Assembly: GCA_004010275.1 (NCBI GenBank)
Contig: RBWT01000086.1
Span: 1-33,446, forward strand
DNA length: 33,446 nt
Direction: 5' to 3'
From: Streptomyces huasconensis
Lineage (GTDB): Bacteria; Actinomycetota; Actinomycetes; Streptomycetales; Streptomycetaceae
Positions 1-7,858 of this stretch are shown one piece after another; position 1 is the first letter of the stretch, and each line of letters begins with the position of its first letter. The translations under genes and the position numbers were made by a program. The notes beneath the pieces were generated by a model, which saw only the letters and a program-made list of their open reading frames with translations, was not told where the DNA came from and searched no databases.

Positions 1-3000
1 GTGATCGGGCGGCGGGAGCGGCGGCGGCCGGTCGGAGCCTGCGCGGGGTGCGGCTGCGGCGGGGTGTGGTCGTCGCCGGGGGCGTGCGGGCCGCGGCGTG
101 CGGGCTTGCTCCCCGGGGCGACCGGGTGGCCCTGGCCGAGGGGGGTCGCGACGGCAGGACCGGGGCGGCTTACGGCGGCCTGGTTCACCACGGCGTGCCC
201 GATACGGCTCTGGCCGCCTGCGGCACCCTGTCCCTGTCCCGGTCCCTGTCCCGGTCCCTGAACCGGTCCCTGAACCGGGCTACCGGGGGCCACGCCCGCC
301 GGGTTCACGACGCCTTGGTCCACCACGCCCTGGCCCACGACCACCGCGTCCTGGTTCAGCACGGCGTGGCCGTAGGCGCTCACCGTCTCCTGGGCGCCCG
401 GTCCTTGGCTCGACGGGTCACGGTCGGCGTCGGCCGGGGGCAGCGCGAAGACGCGCCCGCTGTTGGTTTCCTCGGCGGCAGCCCGTTCCTTGGCCGCGGC
501 CAGCGCGCGGCGCGCCCGCCGTCCCGAGGGGCGCGCGGCGTCGCCGTGGCCGGCCTCCACCGCGGCGAGTTCCGTGCCGGGGGCGGCACCGGAGGCCTCG
601 GACGGGCCCGAGGCCAGCGCGGGCAGCGCATGCTGCTCACCGGCCCGCCGTGCGCGACGTCCGGTCCCGGCAGCGGGAACCGGCACGCCCTGCGGCGGCA
701 CCGTCTGACCCAACGCCGCGGACCCGGCCGCGTGTTCGGCCGCCGTCACCACGGAGCCGAGGGAACCTGCCGAACCCACCGAACCCTGCGCGCTCTCCGC
801 ACTCCTCGGCGGTACTCGGCCGCCCACGCCGCCGTCCGGTACCGCCCGAAGTGCCACCGGCCGTCTCCGGAGACGCACCTGCGCTCCAGGACCAGTCACG
901 GAGCCGGTCGCGGAGCCGGTCGGGGAAGCTGCGGGAGCGGCGGTCGACGGACCCGCCCCCGGCTCGGCCCCGGTGGAGCCGCCCCCAAGGGTGTCCTGGT
1001 TCCCCGGAGCGGTACCGGCGGCCTCTGCCGCGCGCCGTCCCCGGCGCCGACCCGTACCGGTCGACGCGGCGGTCGCCGCACCCTCCGTACCGCCGGAGAC
1101 ACCGCTCTCGAGGAAGGAGTCCGTAGAGGGACGCCGAGCACGCCGACGCCCGCCACCAGCAGTACCGGGAGTCCCGGAATCCGCAGCACCCGACGCCTGC
1201 TCGGGCAACGTGACAGAACCACCCGGCAGCGCGACAGCCCGCCCCGAACCGGCCCTCTCCGTAGACCCCACAGAACCCGCAGAACCCGAACCCGCAGACG
1301 CCGCAGAGCCCGCAAATCCAACGGAAGCCACAGCTCCCGCAGGCCCCCCAGAACTCGCGGAGCCCCCAGCACCCCCAGCCCCCGAAGCCTCCGCCGAGCC
1401 CGCCCCCACCGGTACCTCAAGAACGTACGCACTGCCGCTCATCCCCGGCACCTCGTGCGTCTGCTGCACGCCTCCGTGGGCCCGCACGACGCCCCGCACG
1501 ATCGGCTCGTGCACCGGGTCGCCGCCCGCGTAGGGGCCACGCACCTCGATGCGGACGACCTCGCCGCGCTGGGCCGCGGCCACCACGATGGTCGAGTCGA
1601 CGTAACCGCCCGCCGCGACGATCCCGGCGTCCGCGCGCGTGTTGCCCGTGGCGTCGATCCCCGCCACGTCCGCGACGAGATGGGCGATCGCGGTGGCGAG
1701 CCGCCCCGCGTCGACCACGATCTCGATCGGCGGCGCGTGCACCGCGAACTGTGCCCGTCCGGGCCCGATCAGCTCGACCGCGCCCTCCACACCGGCGGAG
1801 ACGACCGCGTCGAGCATGACCGTCGTACGGGAGAGCTGTTCGTCGCCCGCGTCGAGTCGCTGGAAGCCGAGGACGTTGTCGACGAGGGTGGTCATGCGCG
1901 CGTACCCGGCGGACAGGTGGTGCAGGACCTGGTTGGCCTCGGGCCACAGCTGGCCCGCGTCGTCGGCGGCGAGCGCGGACAGTTCGCGGCGCAGTTCGTC
2001 GAGAGGCCCGCGCAGGGACGAGCCGAGGACGGCGAGGAGCTGCTCGTGCCGCGCGGCCAGGCTCTCGTACCGCGTCTTCTCGCGCTCGGCCAGCTCTTCG
2101 AAGCGGTCCTTCTCGCGCTCGGCGAGCGCCGCGTACCGCTCCTGTTCGGCGGCGAGTGCCTCCGCGCGCTGCTCCTCGGCGGCCTTGATCTCCTCGGCGC
2201 GCCGCTCCTCCGCCGCCTTGATCTCCTCGGCGTGCCGCTCGTTGAGGGCACGCGTTTCCTCGGCGTGTCGCGCGAGGGCGGCCTCGTACTTCTCGGCCAG
2301 CTCGTCGTAGGGCCTGCGGTCGGTGAACGTCATCACCGCGCCGACCAGTTGGTCGCCGTCGCGGACCGGGGACGTCGTGAGGTCGACCGGCACCTTGGCG
2401 CCGCTCTTGGACCACAGGACCTGCCCGCGCACCCGGTGCTTGCGCCCGGAGCGGAGGGTGTCCGCGAGCGGGGACTCTTCGAAGGGGAAGGGTTCGCCGT
2501 CGGCGCGCGAGTGCAGGACCAGGGGGTGCAGTTCCTGCCCACCGAGGTCGCTCGCCCGGAAGCCCAGTATCTGCGCGGCGGCCGGATTGACGAGGACGAC
2601 CCGTCCGTCGGTGTCCGTGCCGACGACGCCCTCGGCCGCGGCCCGCAGGATCATCTCGGTCTGCCGCTGCGAACGCGCCAGCTCGGCCTCGGTGTCCACG
2701 GTGCCCGAGAGGTCGCGCACGACGAGCATCAGCAGCTCGTCGCCGGTGTAGCCGTGGTTGTCGTACGCGTGCCGGCCGTCTTCCAGCGGGGAGCTGGTGA
2801 CCTCCACCGGGAACTCGGTGCCGTCCGTGCGCCGGGCGGTCATCCGTGTCGGCTTGGTGCGGCCGCGCTCGTCGATGGTGTCCGGGCGCCGCATCGAGCC
2901 GGGGATGAGCCGGGAGTCGAACTCCGGCAGCAGATCGAGCAGGCCGCGCCCCACGAGGGCGGTGCCCGGCGTCTCGAACGCCTCCAGCGCGATCGCGTTC

Positions 3001-3104
3001 GCGTTCACGACGGTGCCGTTGGCGTTGACGAGGACCAACGCGTCCGGAAGCGCGTCGAGTATGGCTGCGAGGCGAGCAGCGCCTCGGGATGGCCTGCTGC
3101 TCAC
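1..3104 (-). CDS. PAS-domain sensor with degenerate histidine-kinase core (3' end outside window)
   Basis: The minus frame is open from a GTG at 3104 to base 1 (more than 1030 codons), so the gene runs off the window. The start is preceded by GGGAGGAAG about 9 bases upstream. Layout: PAS domain at residues ~15-100, second PAS ~145-250, a charged coiled coil ~265-350 built on repeats of AEEIKAAEE, a DHp-like segment ~350-405, an ATPase-like segment ~435-558 ending in GSAYVLEVP, then a low-complexity Ala/Gly/Ser/Pro tail of at least 470 residues. Where a kinase has HELRTPL this protein reads SSLRGPL, so the phospho-accepting histidine is missing. I infer a signalling or scaffold protein rather than an active kinase. 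The ligand is unknown. The PAS and ATPase-like assignments are firm at fold level only. Confidence 0.85.
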   Translation of the reverse strand, partial: MSSRPSRGAARLAAILDALPDALVLVNANGTVVNANAIALEAFETPGTALVGRGLLDLLPEFDSRLIPGSMRRPDTIDERGRTKPTRMTARRTDGTEFPVEVTSSPLEDGRHAYDNHGYTGDELLMLVVRDLSGTVDTEAELARSQRQTEMILRAAAEGVVGTDTDGRVVLVNPAAAQILGFRASDLGGQELHPLVLHSRADGEPFPFEESPLADTLRSGRKHRVRGQVLWSKSGAKVPVDLTTSPVRDGDQLVGAVMTFTDRRPYDELAEKYEAALARHAEETRALNERHAEEIKAAEERRAEEIKAAEEQRAEALAAEQERYAALAEREKDRFEELAEREKTRYESLAARHEQLLAVLGSSLRGPLDELRRELSALAADDAGQLWPEANQVLHHLSAGYARMTTLVDNVLGFQRLDAGDEQLSRTTVMLDAVVSAGVEGAVELIGPGRAQFAVHAPPIEIVVDAGRLATAIAHLVADVAGIDATGNTRADAGIVAAGGYVDSTIVVAAAQRGEVVRIEVRGPYAGGDPVHEPIVRGVVRAHGGVQQTHEVPGMSGSAYVLEVPVGAGSAEASGAGGAGGSASSGGPAGAVASVGFAGSAASAGSGSAGSVGSTERAGSGRAVALPGGSVTLPEQASGAADSGTPGTAGGGRRRARRPSTDSFLESGVSGGTEGAATAASTGTGRRRGRRAAEAAGTAPGNQDTLGGGSTGAEPGAGPSTAAPAASPTGSATGSVTGPGAQVRLRRRPVALRAVPDGGVGGRVPPRSAESAQGSVGSAGSLGSVVTAAEHAAGSAALGQTVPPQGVPVPAAGTGRRARRAGEQHALPALASGPSEASGAAPGTELAAVEAGHGDAARPSGRRARRALAAAKERAAAEETNSGRVFALPPADADRDPSSQGPGAQETVSAYGHAVLNQDAVVVGQGVVDQGVVNPAGVAPGSPVQGPVQGPGQGPGQGQGAAGGQSRIGHAVVNQAAVSRPGPAVATPLGQGHPVAPGSKPARRGPHAPGDDHTPPQPHPAQAPTGRRRSRRPI
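229..276. repeat. 12-bp tandem repeat in the tail of the PAS protein
   Basis: Four units of the type ggtccctgtccc / ggtccctgaacc in a row. On the coding (minus) strand they give a Gln-Gly-Pro-rich run (GPVQGPGQG-like). The unit is a multiple of three, so copy-number change would alter tail length without breaking the frame. Confidence 0.85.
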
Positions 3105-3366
3105 GACGACGCTTCCTCCCTGGTTACCGCTGCTTGCCGACCCGCTCAGGCCATCTTGCCGCTCGACCCGTGGCGTGTCACGGGAGGGAGTCTACGGGGA
3201 GTGGTTGCCCGCGCGACGCCGGATGAGAGGGAGGTCGCACGCAGAAGATGTGAGTTTTCGGTACTACCTGGTCACGGGAGGCCGGAGGCCACCCGCCGGA
3301 GAACGGTGCCGTCAGCTCTCCGGTACGAGGAGATGTCACCCCTCAGTGCAAGGAGGATTCGGCCGT
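3105..3366. other. Non-coding leader upstream of the PAS gene
   Basis: Together with the adjoining repeat this is the 335-base gap between the PAS gene (start 3104) and the end of the SSI gene (3440), both on the minus strand. It should hold the PAS gene promoter. A TAGACT hexamer on the minus strand (3189-3194) fits the actinomycete TAnnnT -10 pattern, but I see no convincing -35. No supported ORF lies here. Confidence 0.4.
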
Positions 3367-3429
3367 CAGTACGAGGTGACGCCTCCGGATCAGTACGAGG
3401 TGACGCCCTCGGATCAGTACGAGGTGACG
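3367..3429. repeat. 24-bp tandem repeat, 2.6 copies
   Basis: Two full units (cagtacgaggtgacg plus a 9-base linker) at 3367-3390 and 3391-3414, then a third core at 3415-3429. A weaker related copy (gtacgaggagatgtcacc) lies just upstream near 3322. The array sits between the SSI stop codon and the PAS gene leader. The cores are identical and the linkers differ by one base. Confidence 0.9.
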
Positions 3430-3439
3430 TCCGCCCCGG

Positions 3440-3871
3440 TCATCGTGAGGCGCGGGGCAGCACCGGTGCCATGTTGTCCCAGCGCGAGATCTCGCAGCCG
3501 TTGCCGCGGTTGTAGGTCGCGTCCACCGGTCGGCCCTGCCAGGTTCCCGTGATGCGCGCGGTGGCGGGGCCGCCGTACTGCATCGTGCACATCCTGTCGG
3601 CCGGTACGGGCGCGAACGGGTCGGTCCCCCAGACGGTGACCTCGTCCAGCCGCGCGCACGCCTGTTTGGCGGCGGGGTGGGTGCCGCCGGTGGGGTGGCA
3701 TGTCAGTTCGTACGTTCCCTCGCCGTCGCCTCCCGAGTCGGAGACGCTGATGGTGAGCCGGTCGATCGGGCCGGGGGCGGGCGTGGGCGGCGTGCGCGGT
3801 GCGGGGAGGAGGGGCAGGGCGGAGAGCGCGGCGGCGGAGGCGGCGGCGGTGAGAACGAGGCGGCGCAGCAT
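3440..3871 (-). CDS. Secreted SSI-family subtilisin inhibitor
   Basis: Encodes 143 residues from an ATG at 3871 (GGAG five bases upstream). An N-terminal signal (MLRRLVLTAAASAAALSALP) and a proline-rich pro-region precede the inhibitor domain. Family hallmarks: THPAAKQACARL, MCTMQYG and GTWQGRP. Four cysteines (58, 72, 95, 126) are placed as in SSI, where they form two disulfides. By alignment with SSI the reactive bond is Met97-Gln98, and a Met P1 predicts inhibition of subtilisin-like rather than trypsin-like proteases. Such proteins are abundant in Streptomyces culture fluids and modulate extracellular proteases. The mature part is about the usual 110 residues. Function is inferred from family membership. 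Confidence 0.9.
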   Translation of the reverse strand: MLRRLVLTAAASAAALSALPLLPAPRTPPTPAPGPIDRLTISVSDSGGDGEGTYELTCHPTGGTHPAAKQACARLDEVTVWGTDPFAPVPADRMCTMQYGGPATARITGTWQGRPVDATYNRGNGCEISRWDNMAPVLPRASR

Positions 3872-3888
3872 GAGGGCTCCACGGAAGT

Positions 3889-3912
3889 CGGAGTAGCGGA
3901 GTAGCGGAGTAG
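3889..3912. repeat. 8-bp tandem repeat in the SSI leader
   Basis: Three perfect units of cggagtag, followed by cgggg, 18 bases upstream of the SSI start. They lie in the 5' untranslated region, so length changes would alter leader spacing only. Confidence 0.9.
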
Positions 3913-3926
3913 CGGGGTGAACGACC

Positions 3927-3944
3927 GGGTCCGAAGACGGACCC
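3927..3944 (-). promoter_or_regulatory. Hairpin in the SSI leader
   Basis: Perfect inverted repeat gggtccg-aaga-cggaccc (7-bp arms, 4-base loop) between the putative SSI promoter region and its start codon. It could be an mRNA 5' stem-loop or an operator. No plus-strand gene ends here that would need a terminator. Confidence 0.4.
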
Positions 3945-4103
3945 ACACCCTTTAACGCCGTGCGCCGCATGACGTTGCGGGGCCGCGCCGCGCTTTGCTC
4001 TGCGGGCCGCGCGACTAGTACCGTGGAGGACGCGATTGGTGGCACCCCGCCTGGCTGTGTCATCATCTGCACGCACCCCCGCGCTCGCGCAGGTGTGCAA
4101 GCT

Positions 4104-4194
4104 GGAGGCGTCGCCTAGTCCGGTCTATGGCGCCGCACTGCTAATGCGGTTTGGGCCTTAAAGCCCATCGAGGGTTCAAATCCCTCCGCCTCCG
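4104..4194 (+). tRNA. tRNA-Ser (anticodon GCU)
   Basis: A 91-base type II tRNA. Acceptor arms ggaggcg (4104-4110) and cgcctcc (4187-4193) pair perfectly. The anticodon stem is ccgca/tgcgg, the loop CTGCTAA and the anticodon GCT at 4140-4142. The long variable arm (gggcc...gccc) is typical of serine tRNAs. The T-arm gaggg-ttcaaat-ccctc is canonical. CCA is not encoded. Confidence 0.97.
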
Positions 4195-4206
4195 CACGTT
4201 GAACCC

Positions 4207-4236
4207 GAAGCCCCGGTCGTCCGCGACCGGGGCTTC
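4207..4236 (+). terminator. Terminator after tRNA-Ser
   Basis: Perfect 13-bp stem (gaagccccggtcg / cgaccggggcttc) with a 4-base loop, starting 12 bases after the tRNA. No T-run follows, as is common in Streptomyces terminators. Confidence 0.8.
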
Positions 4237-4435
4237 GGTCGTGTTCGGTCGCGTTCGAGGCTTCGGTCGTGTTCGGGGGTGGACGCCGACGGCGGCCGCC
4301 GGGGCCGGACCTGCGCCCCAGGGGGCGTTTGCCCAGTTCAGAGTGGGTGAGGGAAACGGATTTCGCCTCACGGCGCAGGTCATGTAATGTTGTTCTCGCA
4401 ACGCCGACGGGGCAGAAAAAACCCCGGAAGCACAA

Positions 4436-4508
4436 GCACTCGTAGCTTAACGGATAGAGCATCTGACTACGGATCAGAAGGTTGCAGGTTCGAATCCTGC
4501 CGAGTGCA
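4436..4508 (+). tRNA. tRNA-Arg (anticodon ACG)
   Basis: A 73-base tRNA with acceptor arms gcactcg / cgagtgc, anticodon stem tctga/tcaga with loop CTACGGA and anticodon ACG, and T-arm gcagg-ttcgaat-cctgc. A34 of this tRNA is the substrate of the adenosine deaminase TadA, whose gene is at 19336-19779. Confidence 0.97.
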
Positions 4509-4513
4509 CAGCA

Positions 4514-4553
4514 GACCAGAGGCCCTGACGAGAAATCGTCGGGGCCTCTGGTC
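4514..4553 (+). terminator. Terminator after tRNA-Arg
   Basis: Long inverted repeat: outer arms gaccagaggccc / gggcctctggtc, with an inner gacga...tcgtc stem around a short A-rich loop. It starts six bases after the tRNA. Confidence 0.85.
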
Positions 4554-4595
4554 GTTTGTGCGTCGGGGGAGAGGGAGCGGAGAAGGAGTACGGCG

Positions 4596-5542
4596 ATGGA
4601 GTGGCGTTGCGCGGGGCTCGGGTGGCCGGGTGGGGTGCCGGTGCTGCGGTGGGCGGGGGGTAGGAGCAGCGCCCTCACGTACGGGCGGGTGATCGGGTTC
4701 CGGGCCGGCGGTGAGCGGCGGTGCGTGGGGGCGCGCGGCAACCCGTGTCCCCTGCGGGCCGTGGTGCCGGCGCGGGCCACGCAGGCGCGGTGTCCCGAGT
4801 GCGCGCGCCTGGACCGGGCGTTCTCCGTGGCGGCGGACGGGGTTCCGGATGACCCGCGGACGTACCGGGTGTACCTCGCGTGGTTCGGGGCGGGGCTGGT
4901 CAAGGTCGGGATCACCGCCGAGGAGCGGGGCGCCGTGCGGCTCCTGGAGCAGGGGGCCGTGGCGTTCTGCTGGCTGGGGCGGGGGCCGCTGATGGCGGGC
5001 GCGGCGTACGAGGAGTTGTTGCGGGCGGCGCTGGGGGTGCCGGACCGGGTGCCGTACGCGCGCAAGCGGGCGGTGCGGGGGGCTCTGCCCGGGTGGGCGG
5101 AGCGGGCGCGGGAGTTGGCGGAGCTGTATCGGCGGGCGGTCGTACTGGAGGGTGGGCCGAGGCGCTGGAGCGGGTGGAGTTCGAGGCGGACGACCACTCG
5201 GCGGCGTTCGGGTGGGGCGAGGCGGCGGGTGGGGTGGCTGTCAGGGCCGCTGACGGGGGTGCTGCCGGGGCCGCTGATGGGGTCGTGCGGGAGTTGGTCG
5301 ACGGCGGTGTCGTGGCGGGGCGGCTCGTCTCCGCGGCCGGGCCCGATCTGTACCTGGCGGTCGCGGACGGGCGGGTGCTGGTCGTGGACACGCGGGTCCT
5401 GGTGGGGTGGGAGCTGGTCGGGGTCGACGCGGGGGCGGCGGCGGGCGGCGGGGTGACCGTGCCGGTGGAGGCGGTGCGCGGGGCCGCGGGTGGAAGCGGA
5501 AGGGGAAGTGGAGGCGGGGGCGAGCAGGACGGGCTCTTCTGA
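4596..5542 (+). pseudogene. DUF2797 protein, split by a one-base deletion
   Basis: Starts at ATG 4596 with AAGGAG seven bases upstream. The first ~188 residues read in one frame (NPCP and CPEC cysteine motifs, VYLAWFGAGLVKVGIT, LLEQGAV). After AVVLEG the homologous sequence (WAEALERVEFEADDH ... VLVVDTRVLVGWELVG) continues in another frame and stops at 5542. Adding one G to the gagggtggg run near 5153-5156 restores about 315 codons. I recall the first part as DUF2797, a family of unknown function with a Cys-rich N-terminus. The deletion may be a sequencing error, in which case this is an ordinary gene. It follows the two tRNAs and precedes an unrelated monooxygenase. Confidence 0.75.
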
Positions 5543-5660
5543 GAGGGGACCGCACGCTTCACCCCGCTTTGCTGACCGGATGGTCAAGTCTCGGTGACCG
5601 GAGGGCAAGGAGTGGCGGGGAGGGGTGGACACCGCCTGGCCGCGCTCTGAGGGTGGGGGC

Positions 5661-6050
5661 ATGAGTGATCTTGTGGCAGGGCCGGTCGGTCCCTTCGAAC
5701 CGCCTTATTACGCCGTCGTCTTCACCGCTGTCCGCAGTGATGACGACGGGGTCGAGTACGGCGAAACCGGTGAACGCCTGGACGAGTTGGTCGCCACCGT
5801 GCCGGGGTTCCTCGGGATGGAGTCCGCCGGGACGCCGGGCGGGCTCGGCATCACCGTCGGGTACTTCCGGGACGAGGAGGCGATCAAGGCCTGGCAGCGC
5901 GACCCCGAGCACCGCGTGGCGCAGGGGCGCGGGCGTGCGGAGTGGTACGAGTCGTACGTACTGCATGTCGCCAAGGTGGAGCGGAGCCACGGCTTTGTGC
6001 GGGGACAGCGCCCTGGGCAGGCCGGTGTTTCTCAGGGAATTCACAGGTAG
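5661..6050 (+). CDS. Antibiotic biosynthesis monooxygenase (ABM) fold protein
   Basis: Encodes 129 residues from ATG 5661 behind a GGGTGGGGG purine run. The pattern (YYAVVFTAVRS ... ELVATVPGFLGMESA ... GLGITVGYFRDEEAIKAW ... EWYESYVLHVAKVERSHGF) is that of the dimeric ferredoxin-like ABM superfamily, which includes small heme- or cofactor-independent oxygenases and stress proteins of unclear substrate. No partner gene indicates a substrate. A GTG or ATG further upstream (5625) is possible but has no better ribosome site. Confidence 0.75.
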   Translation: MSDLVAGPVGPFEPPYYAVVFTAVRSDDDGVEYGETGERLDELVATVPGFLGMESAGTPGGLGITVGYFRDEEAIKAWQRDPEHRVAQGRGRAEWYESYVLHVAKVERSHGFVRGQRPGQAGVSQGIHR

Positions 6051-6091
6051 GCGCAAGGGTGCTCTCAGGGGCGCGGCCCACGATGTGGGGC

Positions 6092-6852
6092 ATGACCATG
6101 ACCACGCCTCAGGCGCGTACGGAACTGCTCAGGCCGACGGGAGCCCCGTCCGCGTGCTCGTGGTGGGTGGCGAGGCGTCGCTCACCGAGCTGATGTCCAT
6201 GGCCCTGCGGTACGAGGGCTGGCAGATCCGCAGCGCGGGGGACGGCGCGGGGGCGGTGCGGGTGGCGCGCGCGTTCCGGCCCGACGCCGTGGTGCTCGAC
6301 ATGATGCTGCCCGACATGGACGGCCTCTCCGTGCTCGGCAGGCTGCGCCGGGAGCTGCCGGGCGTGCCCGTGCTCTTCCTGACCGCGAAGGAGGCGGTGG
6401 AGGACCGTATCGCCGGGCTCACCGCGGGCGGCGACGACTACGTCACCAAGCCCTTCGGCCTGGAGGAAGTGGTGGCGCGGCTGCGCGGGCTCATCCGGCG
6501 GGCCGGGGCCGGGGCCGCGGGCAAGCGCGGTGAGTCCACCCTGGTGGTGGGTGATCTGACCCTGGACGAGGACAGCCACGAGGTGACGCGCGGCGGGGAC
6601 TCCATCCACCTCACCGCCACCGAGTTCGAACTCCTGCGCTACCTCATGCGCAATCCGCGGCGCGTGCTCAGCAAGGCGCAGATCCTCGACCGGGTGTGGA
6701 ACTACGACTTCGGGGGCCGGGCCAACGTCGTCGAGCTCTACATCTCGTATCTGCGCAGGAAGATCGATGCCGGGCGGGAGCCGATGATCCACACGCGACG
6801 CGGGGCGGGCTACCTGATCAAGCCCGCGGTGCCGGTGGCCTCGGCTTCGTAA
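6092..6852 (+). pseudogene. OmpR-family response regulator, frameshifted near residue 15, acidic pocket altered
   Basis: ATG 6092 opens MTMTTPQARTELLRP. The reading frame then moves by one base near 6135 (restoring one G gives RPDGSPVRVLVV), and the rest runs to 6852. In the repaired protein the receiver keeps phospho-acceptor Asp70 (VVLDMMLPDMDG), Thr98 and Lys120 (VTKPFG). The Mg-binding acidic pair expected after VLVV is Gly26-Gly27 (LVVGGEASL). The winged-helix effector is intact: FELLRYLMRNP, VWNYDFGGRANVVELYISYL and HTRRGAGYLI. It belongs to the TrcR/MprA-like OmpR group. Its kinase partner directly downstream is a ruin, so the pair is unlikely to signal normally. The frameshift could be an error, but the two Gly codons cannot come from a single indel. 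Confidence 0.85.
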
Positions 6853-6865
6853 GAGCCGGGCGCCG

Positions 6866-7690
6866 GTGCCGGCGGCTTCCGGGCGGGCACGCTGCGCACC
6901 CGGCTCATCCTCTCCGCCGTCGCGCTCGGAGTTGTCGCTGGGCGGGCCGTCCAGCCGGCCGCCATGCCGCCCGGCGAGGGTCGGCTCCCGAAGCGTGGCG
7001 GCGGCCCCGGCACGCATGGCGATCCGCTGGAGTTCGTCTCGCGGCGCGGCCCTCAGGAGATCGGCGCCGTCGGCGCCCAGGCCGGCCGGGACGGCTCGGT
7101 CGGGTGAGCCCTCGTCAGTACCGAGGCGGGCAGCGGCAGCGGCAGGGGCAGCGGCAGTCCGCTGCCGGATGTGACGCGGCTCGACGACGGCCAGAAGGCC
7201 ACACTCGCCTCCGTCCCGCGGGACGGTGAGCCCCCGGACGTCGGCCACCCGGGGCTCGGCGCGTACCGCGTGACGTACAAGAGCGGTGCCAACGATGACT
7301 TCCTCGTCGGCCTTCCGGCCGCCAAGGCGCGCAGCACCCTCAGCACGCTGATCGTCGTCGAGGTCGGCGGCGTGGCCGCGGGCCTGGTCACCGCCGAACT
7401 TCCGTTGCCCAGCGACGAAGTGGCGAAGTGACGCTGCACGAGCGGGCCCCGACGCGTACCCGCACACCGAGACGCGGGTACGCCGGTCGCTGCGTACGCC
7501 ACTGGCCTCGATCCGCAGCCGTGCCGAACTGCCGCGCCGGGGGCGGGAGTCCACCGGCGCCCCAACACGGGGTACCCGGCAGCGCCCGGCCGGATCGAGT
7601 CCGAGGCCGAGCGGATGCAGGGCCTCGTCGCGGCTGGGCGCCGGGCAGCTGCTTGATGCCGGGCAGCGGTTGTTCGTTGGGGGCGCGGCC
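6866..7690 (+). pseudogene. Degraded sensor histidine kinase, partner of the response regulator
   Basis: Recognisable pieces of one kinase lie in order but in several frames. There is a membrane-entry segment (TLRTRLILSAVAL, ~6886-6930) that loses most of the first helix, then sensor-domain pieces (DPLEFVSRRG, then a TGA; DDGQKATLASVPRD ... GLGAYRVTYKSG ... FLVGLPAA ... STLSTLIVVEVGG, 7171-7390). Next comes a deletion joining the second helix to the HAMP region (ELPLPSDEVAK then stop; LHERAPT in another frame). Last is the DHp part after the H-box (ASIRSRAELPRRGRE and IESEAERMQG, ~7508-7630). The H-box itself and the whole ATPase domain are absent. Multiple internal deletions rule out a simple sequencing error. 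Nothing coding is seen from about 7690 to 7780. Confidence 0.8.
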
Positions 7691-7788
7691 TTCTGCGACC
7701 TGACCCGGCCCGGCCCGGCCGAAGAAGTAGCCGACAGCGCCAAGGGACCCCCGCCCGAATATCGCCTTGTACGGCGTATGGGAGCTGC

Positions 7789-7824
7789 TCTACGGTGTAC
7801 GACGAACGCCTCGTACACCGTAGA
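7789..7824. promoter_or_regulatory. Perfect palindromic operator upstream of the efflux gene
   Basis: Arms tctacggtgtacga (7789-7802) and tcgtacaccgtaga (7811-7824) are exact reverse complements around an 8-base centre. The site is 35 bases before the MFS start. The downstream TetR gene makes it the likely repressor target. Part of the arm is repeated as ccgtagaac at 7826-7834. Confidence 0.85.
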
Positions 7825-7858
7825 ACCCGTAGAACCCCTCACGGACCAGGAGACCCGC

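Noticed and set aside
3367..3429. Possible mini CRISPR array
   Set aside because: The linkers between repeats are 9 bases and nearly identical to each other, with no spacer diversity and no cas genes nearby.
48..3515. A 1155-codon open frame on the plus strand
   Set aside because: It is the GC-driven antisense shadow of the minus-strand PAS gene. Its translation is Arg/His/Gly-rich with no domain, while the opposite strand shows PAS and kinase-like motifs and a good ribosome site.
4230..4277. Direct repeat ggcttcggtcgtgttcgg after tRNA-Ser as an integration (att) scar
   Set aside because: The repeat is adjacent to the terminator rather than a copy of the tRNA 3' end, and no integrase or island follows.
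4115..5662. A 515-codon minus-strand frame over the tRNA region and DUF2797 gene
   Set aside because: It reads through two tRNA genes and two terminators in antisense; composition is Arg/Pro/Ser noise.
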